DNA of 64,000 bases from Anianabacter salinae (GCF_019061145.1 NZ_JAHQZS010000002.1:248001-312000), one strand, 5' to 3'; shown: positions 49,375 to 58,959, numbered from the stretch's first letter. Notes: generated from the letters alone by a model not told the origin. Translations and numbers: made by a program.

Positions 49375-50433
49375 TCAGGGTGCCGTCATGGAGGGCGCTT
49401 TGCCACCCCCGATCATGCGCCGCCGGATCAAGACACGCGCGGGCCGCTCGAACAGGCGGTAGGTGGCGGCCGCGACGGTCATCGCCACCGCGAGGAAGAT
49501 CGCAAGATGCAGGGCCGCGGGTACTTCGCCCAGACGCGCGACCAGCCGGGTGACGACCTCGTTGGTGAACCAGTGGGTCAGGTACAGTGCATAGCTGATC
49601 TCGCCCAGCCAGACCGCGAGCCTAGCCAGCATTGCAGGACACCGCGCGCGGAAGGCGGCCATAACGACGATCGCCGAAAGGGCGCTCAGCCCCAAGTACG
49701 CCAGGGGTGCACGGTAGATGTCGCGCCCGTCGACGATCGAGAAAGCGAGCACGAAAACTAGCGCCGCCAGCGCTGCCCAGAACATGCGTGGATCGTCGGC
49801 GGGGCCGATACGCCAAGCCCAGAGCCCAAATGCAAAGAATGGCGCGAAGGTGAGAGGCGTGGCGTAGAAGTACCAGTGATCCGGCTGCCCCAGTGGCGCG
49901 ATCACCCACATCAGAAGCTGCTGGAACAGGATGGCCGCCAGTGTCGCCGCCGCAAGCTGGGCGCTGCTGATCCGCGCCATGGCCAGGGCGACCAGCGGAA
50001 AGACGACGTAGAACATCGCCTCGATCCCCAGCGACCACGCGCCGACGGCGTTCGACAGATAACCGGGCAGATGGAACCCGAAGGCCGCAGTTCCGGTCAG
50101 GATCGCCTGCGGCAGGGCGCTGTCCATCGGCTGCCCCCGCACGGCCGCACGCAGGAACATGGCAAGCGCAACCAGCATGAGAAGTGGCAGGATGCGGGCG
50201 ATCCGCTTGGCGAAGAAGTCATAAAGGCCCTCGGCGTCGATGCTGTGATGAAACCGCTCGGCATGGCTGATCATCATCGCAAGCGCTGAAAGGATGAAGA
50301 AGATATAGACTCCGAAGGCGCCTGCGCTCTCGATTGTCAGTCCATAGTTCCAGGTGGCGAAGTGGTAGCACGCGACAGCAACCGCGCACAGGCCGCGGAT
50401 CAGGTCGAGGGTGAGGTAGCGCCGCGTATCCAT
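49375..50433 (-). CDS. Acyltransferase family 3 membrane protein (OafA/YrhL type)
   Basis: A 352-residue integral membrane protein with about ten hydrophobic segments. The family motif is LDLIRGLCAVAVACYHF, with the catalytic histidine near residue 28, and the C-terminal end includes YALYLTHWFTNEV. Such proteins O-acylate surface sugars or exopolysaccharide. No polysaccharide genes are nearby. The ATG at 50433 is used; a GTG at 50445 is an alternative. Base composition looks slightly less G+C-rich than its neighbours. Confidence 0.85.
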   Translation of the reverse strand: MDTRRYLTLDLIRGLCAVAVACYHFATWNYGLTIESAGAFGVYIFFILSALAMMISHAERFHHSIDAEGLYDFFAKRIARILPLLMLVALAMFLRAAVRGQPMDSALPQAILTGTAAFGFHLPGYLSNAVGAWSLGIEAMFYVVFPLVALAMARISSAQLAAATLAAILFQQLLMWVIAPLGQPDHWYFYATPLTFAPFFAFGLWAWRIGPADDPRMFWAALAALVFVLAFSIVDGRDIYRAPLAYLGLSALSAIVVMAAFRARCPAMLARLAVWLGEISYALYLTHWFTNEVVTRLVARLGEVPAALHLAIFLAVAMTVAAATYRLFERPARVLIRRRMIGGGKAPSMTAP

Positions 50434-50509
50434 CCAGAGACCCACTTGCCGATGTCATGCGCGGATAGCGCACTTCCTGACGTTGGGGAAGTCTCTGACA
50501 TTCGCAAGC

Positions 50510-51805
50510 TCACAACGACGGCAGCCACAGGACCAGCGCAGGGACCGCCATCAGCAGCGCGACATGGAGGAGGTCGGCCAGCACGAACGGCGTCGTCCCG
50601 CGGAAGATCGTCGTCAGCGGGATATCCCGCGCCACGCCGCTCAGGACATAGACGTTCATCCCCACGGGCGGCGTAATCAGCGCGATCTCGGTCATCCGCA
50701 CCACCAGCACGCCGAACAGCACCGCGTCGTAGCCCAGCCCCGTCACGAGCGGAAAGAACAGCGGCACGGTCAGGGTCATCATCGCCGAGGCGTCTAGGAT
50801 CATGCCCAGCAGCAGGTAAAGCGCGAGGATGATCAGCAACACGGCGAGGGCAGGCAACTCGGCAGAACTGACCCAGCCGACAAGGTTCAGCGGAATCGTC
50901 GTCACCGTCACGAAGGCGTTGAACACCAGCGCGCCGAACAAGATGCCAAAGATCATGCCCGTGGTGCGCAGGGTGTCGTAGACGGCCTTGCGCAGGGCCG
51001 CGACGCTCAGCTTGCCCCGGATGCCAGAGATCACCAGCGCGCCGAATGCGCCCATCGCACCGGCCTCGGTCGGGGTGAACCAGCCCCAAAGGATGCCGCC
51101 CATTACGAAGACGAACAGGACGATCACGTCGCCAGTGCGCAGAAAGCCCTGCCAGCGCTCACGCCAGCCATATCGCGGACCTGCCGGGCCTGCCGCTGGC
51201 CGAATGCGGCAGAGGATGGCGATCACGGTCATGTAGAACAGCGCCAGCAGGATGCCGGGTATGATGCCCGCAGCGAACATGTCGCCGATAGAGGTCTCGG
51301 TCAGGATGCCGTAGATGATGAACATGCCCGACGGCGGGATCAGGCTGCCGATCGTCCCGCCTGCGGCCACCGATCCAGAGGCGAGCGACAGCGAATAGCC
51401 ATGACGGCGCATTTCCGGCAGGGCGACAAGGCCCATCGTCGCGGTGGTGGCCAGCGACGAGGCGTTGACCGACGCAAAGCCGGCCGACGCGCCGACCGTG
51501 GCCATGGCCAGCCCGCCGCGCCGGTGCCCCAGCATCCGCGCCGCGAAGTCGAACAGGTCGTGCCCGATCCCCGAGGCGAACAGCACATGCGCCATGAACA
51601 GGAACAGCGGAACGGTCCCGATGGCATAGTTGGTCGCAAGATCGAACGCGATGACGCCAACCTTGATGACCGCCGCGTGAAAGCTGATGAGCAGTCCGAA
51701 ACCAAGGATGCCGACCAGACCCATGGCAAAGCCGATGGGCATCCCGAAGGCGATGAAGACGAACATCGTGCCGATGCCGACCATGCCTGCCAGAACGGGT
51801 GTCAT
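50510..51805 (-). CDS. dctM: TRAP transporter large permease (DctM type)
   Basis: A 431-residue protein with about 12 hydrophobic segments. The DctM signatures SVNASSLATTATMG and GSLIPPSGMFIIYGILTETSIGDMFAAGIIPG are present. It forms the sodium-driven translocation channel for organic acids. It overlaps dctQ by four bases and is the last gene of the operon. Confidence 0.93.
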   Translation of the reverse strand: MTPVLAGMVGIGTMFVFIAFGMPIGFAMGLVGILGFGLLISFHAAVIKVGVIAFDLATNYAIGTVPLFLFMAHVLFASGIGHDLFDFAARMLGHRRGGLAMATVGASAGFASVNASSLATTATMGLVALPEMRRHGYSLSLASGSVAAGGTIGSLIPPSGMFIIYGILTETSIGDMFAAGIIPGILLALFYMTVIAILCRIRPAAGPAGPRYGWRERWQGFLRTGDVIVLFVFVMGGILWGWFTPTEAGAMGAFGALVISGIRGKLSVAALRKAVYDTLRTTGMIFGILFGALVFNAFVTVTTIPLNLVGWVSSAELPALAVLLIILALYLLLGMILDASAMMTLTVPLFFPLVTGLGYDAVLFGVLVVRMTEIALITPPVGMNVYVLSGVARDIPLTTIFRGTTPFVLADLLHVALLMAVPALVLWLPSL

Positions 51806-52290
51806 GTCCGGCGCTCCCGGCCCGCGATGAACTGAAGGCCGCGCAGAAGGCATATGGAAATCAGAAGCGTGATCGCCGCCACCATCAGCCAGCGGAACGG
51901 CGCGACGGGAATGTCCAGAAGCGGCGTCGTCTCGCCCTGACGGCCCCGGCGCAGCGCTTCTTCGATCCCGGCGTAGAGAACGAAGCCCCAGAAGACCGTT
52001 CCAGCCAGAAGCGTAAGCCCCTGCGCCGCGCCTGCAACGCGCGTGCGGAAGGTCTGGACCAGCAATTCGACCCGCGTATGTGCGTCGTCCCAGGCGGCGA
52101 AGGCCAGCGCGCAGGACACGGTCGGGATCAAGAGCAACTCGGCCAGCACATAAGTGCCGGGAAAGGCGATTCCGGCGGCGCGAAAGGCGACCGTCACCAC
52201 CGTCAGCGCCATGAGCGCCACCAGCGACAGCACGCCCAGGGCGGCGGCCCCGCGCACGGCGGCGCGCAGAAGTGTTTCGACGGCTCGCAT
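51802..52290 (-). CDS. dctQ: TRAP transporter small permease (DctQ type)
   Basis: A 162-residue four-helix membrane protein. The second hydrophobic region VVTVAFRAAGIAFPGTYVLAEL and the mid-protein AAWDDAHTRVELL are typical of DctQ subunits. It lies between dctP and dctM. Confidence 0.9.
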   Translation of the reverse strand: MRAVETLLRAAVRGAAALGVLSLVALMALTVVTVAFRAAGIAFPGTYVLAELLLIPTVSCALAFAAWDDAHTRVELLVQTFRTRVAGAAQGLTLLAGTVFWGFVLYAGIEEALRRGRQGETTPLLDIPVAPFRWLMVAAITLLISICLLRGLQFIAGRERRT

Positions 52291-52345
52291 CGGGTTGCCT
52301 CCAGATGAAACCCGGCGGCGCGCCCTCCGCGCCGCCGGTCAGTCG

Positions 52346-53341
52346 TTACTCGGCGTAGGCCGCGCGGATCGCACCCAGCACTTCGGAGCCGGGCTTGCCC
52401 ATCGCATCGAGGCCGTCCGCGACCTCCTGGATCGCAGGCGCGAAGGTCTCGGAGTATTCGGCCACGACCTCGGGCGCGACGGTGTTGAAGACGACGCCTT
52501 CTTCCTCGCCATAGGTGCGGCCCGCCATCTCGGCCACTTGCGCCAGTTCAAGCGTGCGCAGGCTCAGCCATTCCGCGTTGTCGTCGAACACCTGCTGGAT
52601 GTCCTCGGGCAGGCTGTCCCAGACGCTGCTGTTCACGCCCCGCGACGGATAGGCCCCGCGCGAGTGCGGCAGTTCGGAGTAATACTTGACCACCTCGGCG
52701 AAGCTGAGCGATTTCAGCGCCTCGTAGGGGGCGATCACGCCGTCCACGACGCCCTTTTCCAGCGACGGATAGGTCTCGGTCATGGGCATCGTCACGCCTT
52801 CGGCGCCGAAGGCCGCCAGCGGGCCGATAAAGTCGACTGCCGAGCGGATGCGCAGGCCCTGAAGGTCGTCCAGCGTCTCGACGGGCTTGTCGCGCAGCAA
52901 GAGGTGCATCGGCGTGCCGACGTTGTAGCCGACGACGTGCACGCCCTGCAGTTCCTCGGCGAAGACCGGATAGGTCTCGACAAGGTCCATGTAGACCTGA
53001 AGCACCTTCTCGGGGTCGGTGTAGCCATAGAACATGCCCGGCACGAGGCGGTTCATGTCATAGCCCGAGCGTGCATAGATCGGCGCGATATAGCCGACGT
53101 CCGCGACGCCTGCAGCCAACTCGTCCACGCCTTCGCGCGACGTGACAAGCGAACCGCCCCAGTAGGGCGTGATGTCCACGCGCCCGCCGGTCTGTTCCTC
53201 GATGCGGGCGATCCATTCGGCATCGGCGGCGCCGTAGGGATGCATCTCGGTATAGGGCGAGGCGTAGGTCAGGTTGAAGTCGGCGGCCCAGGCGGGCAGC
53301 GCGGCGAGGCAGAGTGTCACAAGTGCCGTTGTCCGAAGCAT
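52346..53341 (-). CDS. dctP: TRAP transporter substrate-binding protein (DctP type)
   Basis: A 331-residue periplasmic binding protein with signal peptide MLRTTALVTLCLAALPAWA. The family arginine that salt-bridges the substrate carboxylate is probably in GLRIRSAVDFIG. Features such as ADVGYIAPIYARSGYDMNR resemble TRAP proteins for carboxylates, including those encoded near aromatic or CoA-dependent pathways. Its position 24 bases after three CoA-transferase genes suggests it delivers their acid substrate. The ligand is unknown. Confidence 0.9.
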   Translation of the reverse strand: MLRTTALVTLCLAALPAWAADFNLTYASPYTEMHPYGAADAEWIARIEEQTGGRVDITPYWGGSLVTSREGVDELAAGVADVGYIAPIYARSGYDMNRLVPGMFYGYTDPEKVLQVYMDLVETYPVFAEELQGVHVVGYNVGTPMHLLLRDKPVETLDDLQGLRIRSAVDFIGPLAAFGAEGVTMPMTETYPSLEKGVVDGVIAPYEALKSLSFAEVVKYYSELPHSRGAYPSRGVNSSVWDSLPEDIQQVFDDNAEWLSLRTLELAQVAEMAGRTYGEEEGVVFNTVAPEVVAEYSETFAPAIQEVADGLDAMGKPGSEVLGAIRAAYAE

Positions 53342-53365
53342 GGTTTGTCCTCCCTTGCGGATGTT

Positions 53366-54559
53366 TCAGGGTCGTGCCGGGGTTGATGGCCCGGTCTGGT
53401 GCGCCTGTGTTTGCACAAGCGCGTTTATTTGAGTTTGGGTCAGTCCAAGGCCGGTCAGGACCTCGGCGGTGTGGGTGCCGGGCAGGGCGGCGGGCGCGGG
53501 CGCCGTGAACGGCCCAAGCCGGACGGGCGGGCCCGCCTGCGTCAGTGCGCCGCCGGGGGCGTCGAGCGCGATCACCATGCCACGCTCGCGGAAATGCGGC
53601 TCTTGCAGGGCATCGGCCAGGGTGTTGACCGGGGCGAATTGCGTTCCCGCAGCCTCCAGATGCGCCAGCCAATGCGCGCGGGGCCTGGCGGCAAAGACCG
53701 CCTGAAGCCCGTCGCGGATCTCGCGGCGGCGCGCCGGGTCCATCTGCCAGGTGGCATACTCGGGGCGGCCCATCGCGGTGCAGAAGGCGGCCCAATAGCG
53801 CGGCTCCATATCGGTCGTCACCAGCCATTCGCCGTCGGCACAGCGCCACAGACCCATATCGGCCCGCCGGGTGCCGCGCGGCGGGATCTCGGCGTGGTCC
53901 TCGTAGCGCGCGATCAGGTTGGCGAGCAGCACCAGCGAGCAATCGGCCATCGCCACATCGACATGCTGTCCCCGGCCGGTGGCGCGGGCCTGCATGACCG
54001 CCGCCAGCGTGGCAAAGGCCGCATGGGCGCCGGTGGCCACGTCGGCGGCGGCAAAGCCGGGCAGGCCGGGTGCGTCCGGGTCTTCGCCGGTGCGGCTGAG
54101 GACACCGGCCAGCGCCAGCGCCACCGGGTCATGTCCGGGCTTGTCGCGCAACGGGCCGGTCTGGCCGCACAGCGTAAGGGAGGTATAGACAAGGGCGGGG
54201 TTGCCTTTGGACAGGGCGGCATGGCCAAGGTTCAGGCCGTCCAGCACCCCCGGCCTGTAGTCCTCAATCACCACGTCCACCGTTGCTGCCAGATCGCGCA
54301 AGACACCTTGCGCCGACGCCTCGCCAAGATCGAGGCAGATCGATTTCTTCCCGCGCGCCAGCATGTCGCGTGCCCGTTGCCGCGCACGGCCCGCATCGTC
54401 CAGCTTGTCCCAGCCAAAGACCTTTGCCTGCTTGGCCAGTTCGCGCGGATGCTCGACGCGGATCACTTCTGCGCCCTGATCGGCCAGAAGCCAGGTGCAA
54501 TACGGCCCCGGCAGCAGCCGCGAGAAATCGAGGACACGCAGACCGCTGAGCGCGCTCAT
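53366..54559 (-). CDS. Class III (CaiB/BaiF family) CoA transferase 1
   Basis: A 397-residue CoA transferase with the family start LSGLRVLDFSRLLPGPYCTWLLADQGAEVIRVE, IEDYRPGVLDGL and GFAAADVATGAHAAFATLAA. In LPGFAAADVATG the conserved catalytic-aspartate position appears to be filled by Asp in AADVATG. Such enzymes move CoA between carboxylates. It overlaps CoA transferase 2 by four bases (ATGA). Confidence 0.9.
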   Translation of the reverse strand: MSALSGLRVLDFSRLLPGPYCTWLLADQGAEVIRVEHPRELAKQAKVFGWDKLDDAGRARQRARDMLARGKKSICLDLGEASAQGVLRDLAATVDVVIEDYRPGVLDGLNLGHAALSKGNPALVYTSLTLCGQTGPLRDKPGHDPVALALAGVLSRTGEDPDAPGLPGFAAADVATGAHAAFATLAAVMQARATGRGQHVDVAMADCSLVLLANLIARYEDHAEIPPRGTRRADMGLWRCADGEWLVTTDMEPRYWAAFCTAMGRPEYATWQMDPARRREIRDGLQAVFAARPRAHWLAHLEAAGTQFAPVNTLADALQEPHFRERGMVIALDAPGGALTQAGPPVRLGPFTAPAPAALPGTHTAEVLTGLGLTQTQINALVQTQAHQTGPSTPARP

Positions 54560-55542
54560 GATCCGCGCCTCTTATGCACCGCGAACAGCGGCCCCGGCAC
54601 GCCGTCCGCGTCGAAGACCCCGCGCGCCTTCATCTGCGGTGTATCCCGCACTTCGGACAGGCGGATCACCGGCGACAGGCCCCAGCCGTGGTCCAGCGAC
54701 CAGTCGGCCAGCGTCTTGCGGTCATGTTGCACGAAGAACGCCGCAACGACGCCTTGCCAGCGGTCGATGATGTCCTGATCGGTGTCGGCGACAAGGATCG
54801 CGTCCCAGTCGATCGCGGCCAGTTCGCCCGCAGCGCCTTCGGCCTGCATCACCCGCACCAGCGCCCGCATCATGCCGGGATTGTCGATCATCGACCACGT
54901 CACATAGCCGTCCGCGCAAGGCCAGATCTGCCGCACACCCGATTTGCCGCGCACCAGCATGTTGCCGCGCCGCGTGCCGATCCGGCCCGTGTGTTCATAC
55001 ATCACCGCCTCGCGGTAATTGGCAAGCGCCGCCGATTGCAGCGCCGACAGCGCGATGCGCTGGCCCCTGCCGGTCAGCCGCCGCGCCCTCAGCCCCATCA
55101 GCGCCGCCGTCGCCGCCTGTATGCCGGTCAGCGCATAAGCCTGTTCGCCCGGCAGCCGCAGCGGGGGCCGGTCGGGCGTGCCGGTGACGTGCATCAGCCC
55201 GGACTGCGCCATCAGCGTGAGGTCGGTCATGGGGCGATGCGCGCCCGGAAACGCGGTCGCGATTACGTGGATCAGCCTTTCGTGCCGCGCAGCCACAGCA
55301 TCGACACCGGCGCGCGGATCGCTCCGGCGGTCGTCGAGCAGGATGTCGGCACCGTCCAGAAGCTCGACCAGTGGCGCGTCCGAACGGATCATGCCCTTGT
55401 GCCACGCTTTGGCGCGCGCTTCGGTCACGGGCGCGGCGCTGGCAAGGATCACCTCGGCCCCAAGCCGTGCCAGCATGCTGCCGCCGAAATCGACAAGGTG
55501 ATCGGCAAGGACCACGGCCTTGATGCCGGTAAGCAGCGTCAT
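54556..55542 (-). CDS. Class III CoA transferase 2 (shorter)
   Basis: A 328-residue relative, shorter than typical family members. The N-terminus LTGIKAVVLADHLVDFGGSMLARLGAEVI keeps the pattern, but the first 90 residues are compressed. The catalytic-aspartate position (family GxxxxDxxxG) reads LPGEQAYALTGIQAATAALM, with no aspartate visible. It may be catalytically inactive or act as a partner of a neighbouring CoA transferase. It is coupled by four-base overlaps on both sides. Confidence 0.8.
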   Translation of the reverse strand: MTLLTGIKAVVLADHLVDFGGSMLARLGAEVILASAAPVTEARAKAWHKGMIRSDAPLVELLDGADILLDDRRSDPRAGVDAVAARHERLIHVIATAFPGAHRPMTDLTLMAQSGLMHVTGTPDRPPLRLPGEQAYALTGIQAATAALMGLRARRLTGRGQRIALSALQSAALANYREAVMYEHTGRIGTRRGNMLVRGKSGVRQIWPCADGYVTWSMIDNPGMMRALVRVMQAEGAAGELAAIDWDAILVADTDQDIIDRWQGVVAAFFVQHDRKTLADWSLDHGWGLSPVIRLSEVRDTPQMKARGVFDADGVPGPLFAVHKRRGS

Positions 55543-56657
55543 GCCAGCGCCCCTGCCGCCATCAGTGTTGCAACCTCGGCCTCGGTCAGCCCGATCTCGG
55601 CAAAGACCTGCGCATTGTCCGCGCCAAGGCACGGGGAGGCGCCGACATGGCACGGCGTGTCAGAAAACGCATAGGGCGGCGCGGGCATCTTCGCCGTGCC
55701 GATCATCGGATGATCGACCGCCACGAAATGCCCCGCCGCGTTCAGCGCCGGGTGTTCCGACAGCCCCTTGCCGTCAAGGACAGCCGCAGCCGGAATGCTC
55801 GCGGCCACCAGCGCCGCCTCAAGTGCCCCGATGTCCCAATCCGCCGTGTGATCCTCCAGCGGGCTGCCCACCACGGTCGCCAGCGCCGTGCGCTGCGCGT
55901 CGGTTTCGCAGGCGATGGCGATCCACTGGCCGTCCTTGCAGGGGAACACGCCGTGCGGGTGCATCTCGGGGTCGCCGTTGGCGGGCTTGTCGCCCGGCAT
56001 CGCGGCGAACAGATCACCCGCGACATGCACCATCGCCTCGATCTGGCTGACATCCACGTGCACGCCGTGGCCGGTCTGGTCGCGGTGTTCCAGCGCCGAC
56101 AGGATCGCCACCGTCAGCATCATCGGCGCGACGACATCGCCGTAGGCAAGCGGCGGCATATGCGGCTCCGATCCCGGCCAGCCGGTCATGTCGCAATGGC
56201 CCGACCACGCCGCAGCGGAATTGCCGTAGCCGCGAAACCCCGCCATCGGGCCGGTGCGCCCTGCGACAGATACGCTGGCAAGGATGATCCCGGGGCGGAT
56301 GTCCTGCAATGTCTCCCAGCCCAGACCGATGCGATCCATGTAGCCGGGGCCGAAATTCTCGACCACCACATCAGCCCAGGCCACCAGCCGCTTGGCCACC
56401 TCGACCCCGCGCGGGTCCGACAGGTTGATCGTCACGCTTTTCTTCGACGTGTTGGTCTGCGCGAAGAACACCGACGCATCGTGGTTGCGCCGGTCGCCCC
56501 CTGCAAAGGGGGGCGACCGGCGTCCCAGATCGAGACGGCGGGAGGATTCCACCTTGACCACCTCGGCCCCGTTGTCCGCCAGATCCTTGGTGGACCGTGG
56601 CCCGGCGCCCACCCAAGAGAAATCCGCGACCTTCAATCCGTCCAGCGCGCCCATCAT
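55539..56657 (-). CDS. Class III CoA transferase 3
   Basis: A 372-residue family member with LDGLKVADFSWVGAGPRSTKDLADNGAEVVKVES, VVENFGPGYMDRIGLG and MPPLAYGDVVAPMMLTVAILSAL, where the aspartate in YGDVVAP is the likely catalytic residue. GAGPRSTKDLAD replaces the usual AGP...LADLGA pattern, as in benzylsuccinate-type CoA transferases. ATG codons at 56657 and 56654 are both possible. GGAGG lies four bases before the first, which overlaps the preceding stop. Confidence 0.88.
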   Translation of the reverse strand: MMGALDGLKVADFSWVGAGPRSTKDLADNGAEVVKVESSRRLDLGRRSPPFAGGDRRNHDASVFFAQTNTSKKSVTINLSDPRGVEVAKRLVAWADVVVENFGPGYMDRIGLGWETLQDIRPGIILASVSVAGRTGPMAGFRGYGNSAAAWSGHCDMTGWPGSEPHMPPLAYGDVVAPMMLTVAILSALEHRDQTGHGVHVDVSQIEAMVHVAGDLFAAMPGDKPANGDPEMHPHGVFPCKDGQWIAIACETDAQRTALATVVGSPLEDHTADWDIGALEAALVAASIPAAAVLDGKGLSEHPALNAAGHFVAVDHPMIGTAKMPAPPYAFSDTPCHVGASPCLGADNAQVFAEIGLTEAEVATLMAAGALA

Positions 56658-57901
56658 GCAGCCTCCCTCTGGTCCAGCGCGGCGCGCACCTGCGCCTCCA
56701 TCGCGGCGCGGTCCCAGTCGCGCGGATCGACCATGTCGGACAGGATCTCGACCACCCGAACGCCCGCCGCCTTCAGCGCCTCGCGCGCGAAATACGACCC
56801 GTAGCCGGAAAACCGGTCATGCTCGGGCACCAGCATCACGGCGACGTCGATCCGCCAGCGCTGGGCTTCCTTGACCAGCCATTCGTTGACCCACGGCGGT
56901 TGGTGCAACTGTTCGTTCATCGCCGAGACCCTTGCGGCCAGCGCGCGCAGCGGATCGCCGTGATCGGCCCGGATGTAGCCGTCTGCGGCAAAGGGCAGAT
57001 ACATCGACCAGGCGAAAACCGCGCCGTGGCTGTCCTCGAAGGCTCGGTAGAACGACGTGTCGAACCACAGGCCCGCACCGATCCACATCATCCGCGTGCG
57101 CTCGCCCTCGCAGACTGCCTCGCCCGCTGCGATGCGGGCGTCGATCTCGTCGCGGAAGGCGCAGACATGCGACAGCGCCCAGTCCGACCCCCGGTGCCAT
57201 TGCGGGATCATCACGTTCGGCATCTGCTCGGCGATGCCGATGGGGCATTTTTTGGCGTTCGCGATCTTGTCCGCGACCTCGTCCAGGATGCGTTCCTGTT
57301 CGTCGATGCGCGCCATGTAGGCGGCGAACCCGGCAAGGTCGAAATCGCGTCCGGTCAGGCGTTCGAGCGCTGCGATCAGCGGCTCCATCTCGGCGACCAT
57401 CAGGTCGAGCCGGGCGCTGCCGTATAGGCCCTCCCAGTCCGTGCGCGCCTGCGCCCACCAGTCCGGCGCGGGATCAGGCACCGCCGGAGCAGACAGGATG
57501 TGCAGGTCGGCGCCGGTCAACTCGGCCCACCGCTGAAAGATGCGCGGATGCTCGTCCGAGCTGGCGCGCGCGCACAGGATCGCGGGCGCGGGCAACCCGC
57601 CCCAGGGCTGGCGGTCAAAATCCGCCTCCATCTGCGCGATCAGCGGCAAGCTGGAATAGCGCGGCAGGTGCGCGTGGAACCCCAGCGCCTCCATCCGGTC
57701 GAAGTAGTGCGGGGCCAGTTGCTTGGCGGCGATCACGGCGGACCACCACTGGTTCGTGACCATCGGCACGCCCATGAAATGAAACAGCTCGTGCGGGGTG
57801 TCGGCGTTGACGAAGGCGTAGGCGGTTCCGGCGGTGATCTGCGCGCGCAGACCCTTGAGCCAGTCGCGCTGATACGCAGTCGCGGCGGCGGCGCAGGTCA
57901 T
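56654..57901 (-). CDS. 2-hydroxyacyl-CoA dehydratase-like protein, larger subunit (HGD-D superfamily)
   Basis: A 415-residue protein whose layout matches 2-hydroxyacyl-CoA dehydratase / benzoyl-CoA-reductase D-type subunits: an N-terminal Rossmann-like half (MGVPMVTNQWWSAVIAAK), a helical linker (FAAYMARIDEQERILDEVAD) and a C-terminal half (ERTRMMWIGAGLWFDTSFYRAF, EALKAAGVRVVEILSDMVDP). Cysteines lie at 3, 110, 219, 247 and 264, with none in the last 150 residues, where classical members have a cluster ligand. The cofactor and reaction are therefore uncertain. It overlaps both neighbours by four bases. Confidence 0.65.
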   Translation of the reverse strand: MTCAAAATAYQRDWLKGLRAQITAGTAYAFVNADTPHELFHFMGVPMVTNQWWSAVIAAKQLAPHYFDRMEALGFHAHLPRYSSLPLIAQMEADFDRQPWGGLPAPAILCARASSDEHPRIFQRWAELTGADLHILSAPAVPDPAPDWWAQARTDWEGLYGSARLDLMVAEMEPLIAALERLTGRDFDLAGFAAYMARIDEQERILDEVADKIANAKKCPIGIAEQMPNVMIPQWHRGSDWALSHVCAFRDEIDARIAAGEAVCEGERTRMMWIGAGLWFDTSFYRAFEDSHGAVFAWSMYLPFAADGYIRADHGDPLRALAARVSAMNEQLHQPPWVNEWLVKEAQRWRIDVAVMLVPEHDRFSGYGSYFAREALKAAGVRVVEILSDMVDPRDWDRAAMEAQVRAALDQREAA

Positions 57902-58959
57902 GCCAAAGCCTCCGCGATGCGGCCGCGCGCCCTGTCCTGCCATGCCGCATCCGGGCGGAATGGACGGAACCCGAGGTTCAGGAACCGCGCACCCCGCGCC
58001 TCGGTTGCGCGTTTGAGGATCGGCAGTTCCCAGCCGAACGAGTCGTCGTTGCTGTCCATGCTGGCGACGACGAGCTCGGCGGTCTCGGTGCCGCTTTGCA
58101 ATGCGCGGGTGAAACGGTCTGGCGGCGCGGCACGGACGGCAAGGGGATCCTTCGCGAGGCTCTGCAAGAGGTCGGCGGCATTTTCGGCGATTGGGCGAGG
58201 GCGGCCATAGTCCTGAAGATCGGCGCAAACCTGGCCGAACCCGGAGCAGAGATCGTGCATCACGGGAACGTCACAGGCGCTGCCGACCAGCGCGATGTGT
58301 GGACCGTCCGTCTGCGCCACTGGGCCGAGGGCGGCTGTGTGGTCCTCTGACGTCATCCAGCGCCCGGCATTGCGTGCCACGAACGCCTCGGCCCCGCCGG
58401 AGGGCAGGGACGCGACGGCCTTTGCGCGGCGGGTTTCACCAGCGACGGCGGCGGACAGCTTGTCCGGGTCGGGCACCGAGCCAAGCGTTTCGGCCAGATG
58501 GTCGCTCAGCCGCGCAAGCTCTGTCCTGTTGAAGGCCAGTGCCGGGGGGCTGTCGCTGTGCAGCATGTTCCACAGGTAAAGGCGGGGCCCCGTGGCAGGC
58601 AGCCGGCCGGAGCGGCGCAGTTCCAGCGCATACTGGTAGGACGCCAGACCGGCCACGTCATCGCGCGCAAAGATCAGCGTGGCGTAGCTGTCGAAGGCCC
58701 CGGCGGCAAAGCGGTGCAGGAAGCGCGCGGCGAAAGCGTCGAGGAACGGCTCGGTCACGGCGGCGACGACTGCAGAGTGCGGGCCATCGGCTGCATCGCT
58801 CAGGGGCGGCGCCTTGATGTCCAAGGCCAGCCCGCCCATCGCCGCGATCAGGGGCAGCGGAACGCCCTCGCCGAACACGCCGACACGCGCGGCGCCAGCG
58901 GCGCGCGCACCGTCCGCGCGGGTCCTGAAGGCGTGCTCCAACGTGGCATGAACCGGCAC
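57898..58959 (-). CDS. 2-hydroxyacyl-CoA dehydratase-like protein, smaller subunit
   Basis: A 353-residue protein with the same two-half layout as the next gene: GVPLPLIAAMGGLALDIKAPP, LIFARDDVAGLASYQYALELRR, HIALVGSACDVPVMHDLCSG and ILKRATEARGARFLNLGF. Its only cysteines are 229, 238 and 245, so the N-terminal cluster ligand of classical subunits is missing. It starts with GTG at 58959 after GGGAGG. It is the promoter-proximal gene of an eight-gene operon facing a MarR gene. Function is inferred from neighbours and fold only. Confidence 0.6.
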   Translation of the reverse strand: MPVHATLEHAFRTRADGARAAGAARVGVFGEGVPLPLIAAMGGLALDIKAPPLSDAADGPHSAVVAAVTEPFLDAFAARFLHRFAAGAFDSYATLIFARDDVAGLASYQYALELRRSGRLPATGPRLYLWNMLHSDSPPALAFNRTELARLSDHLAETLGSVPDPDKLSAAVAGETRRAKAVASLPSGGAEAFVARNAGRWMTSEDHTAALGPVAQTDGPHIALVGSACDVPVMHDLCSGFGQVCADLQDYGRPRPIAENAADLLQSLAKDPLAVRAAPPDRFTRALQSGTETAELVVASMDSNDDSFGWELPILKRATEARGARFLNLGFRPFRPDAAWQDRARGRIAEALA

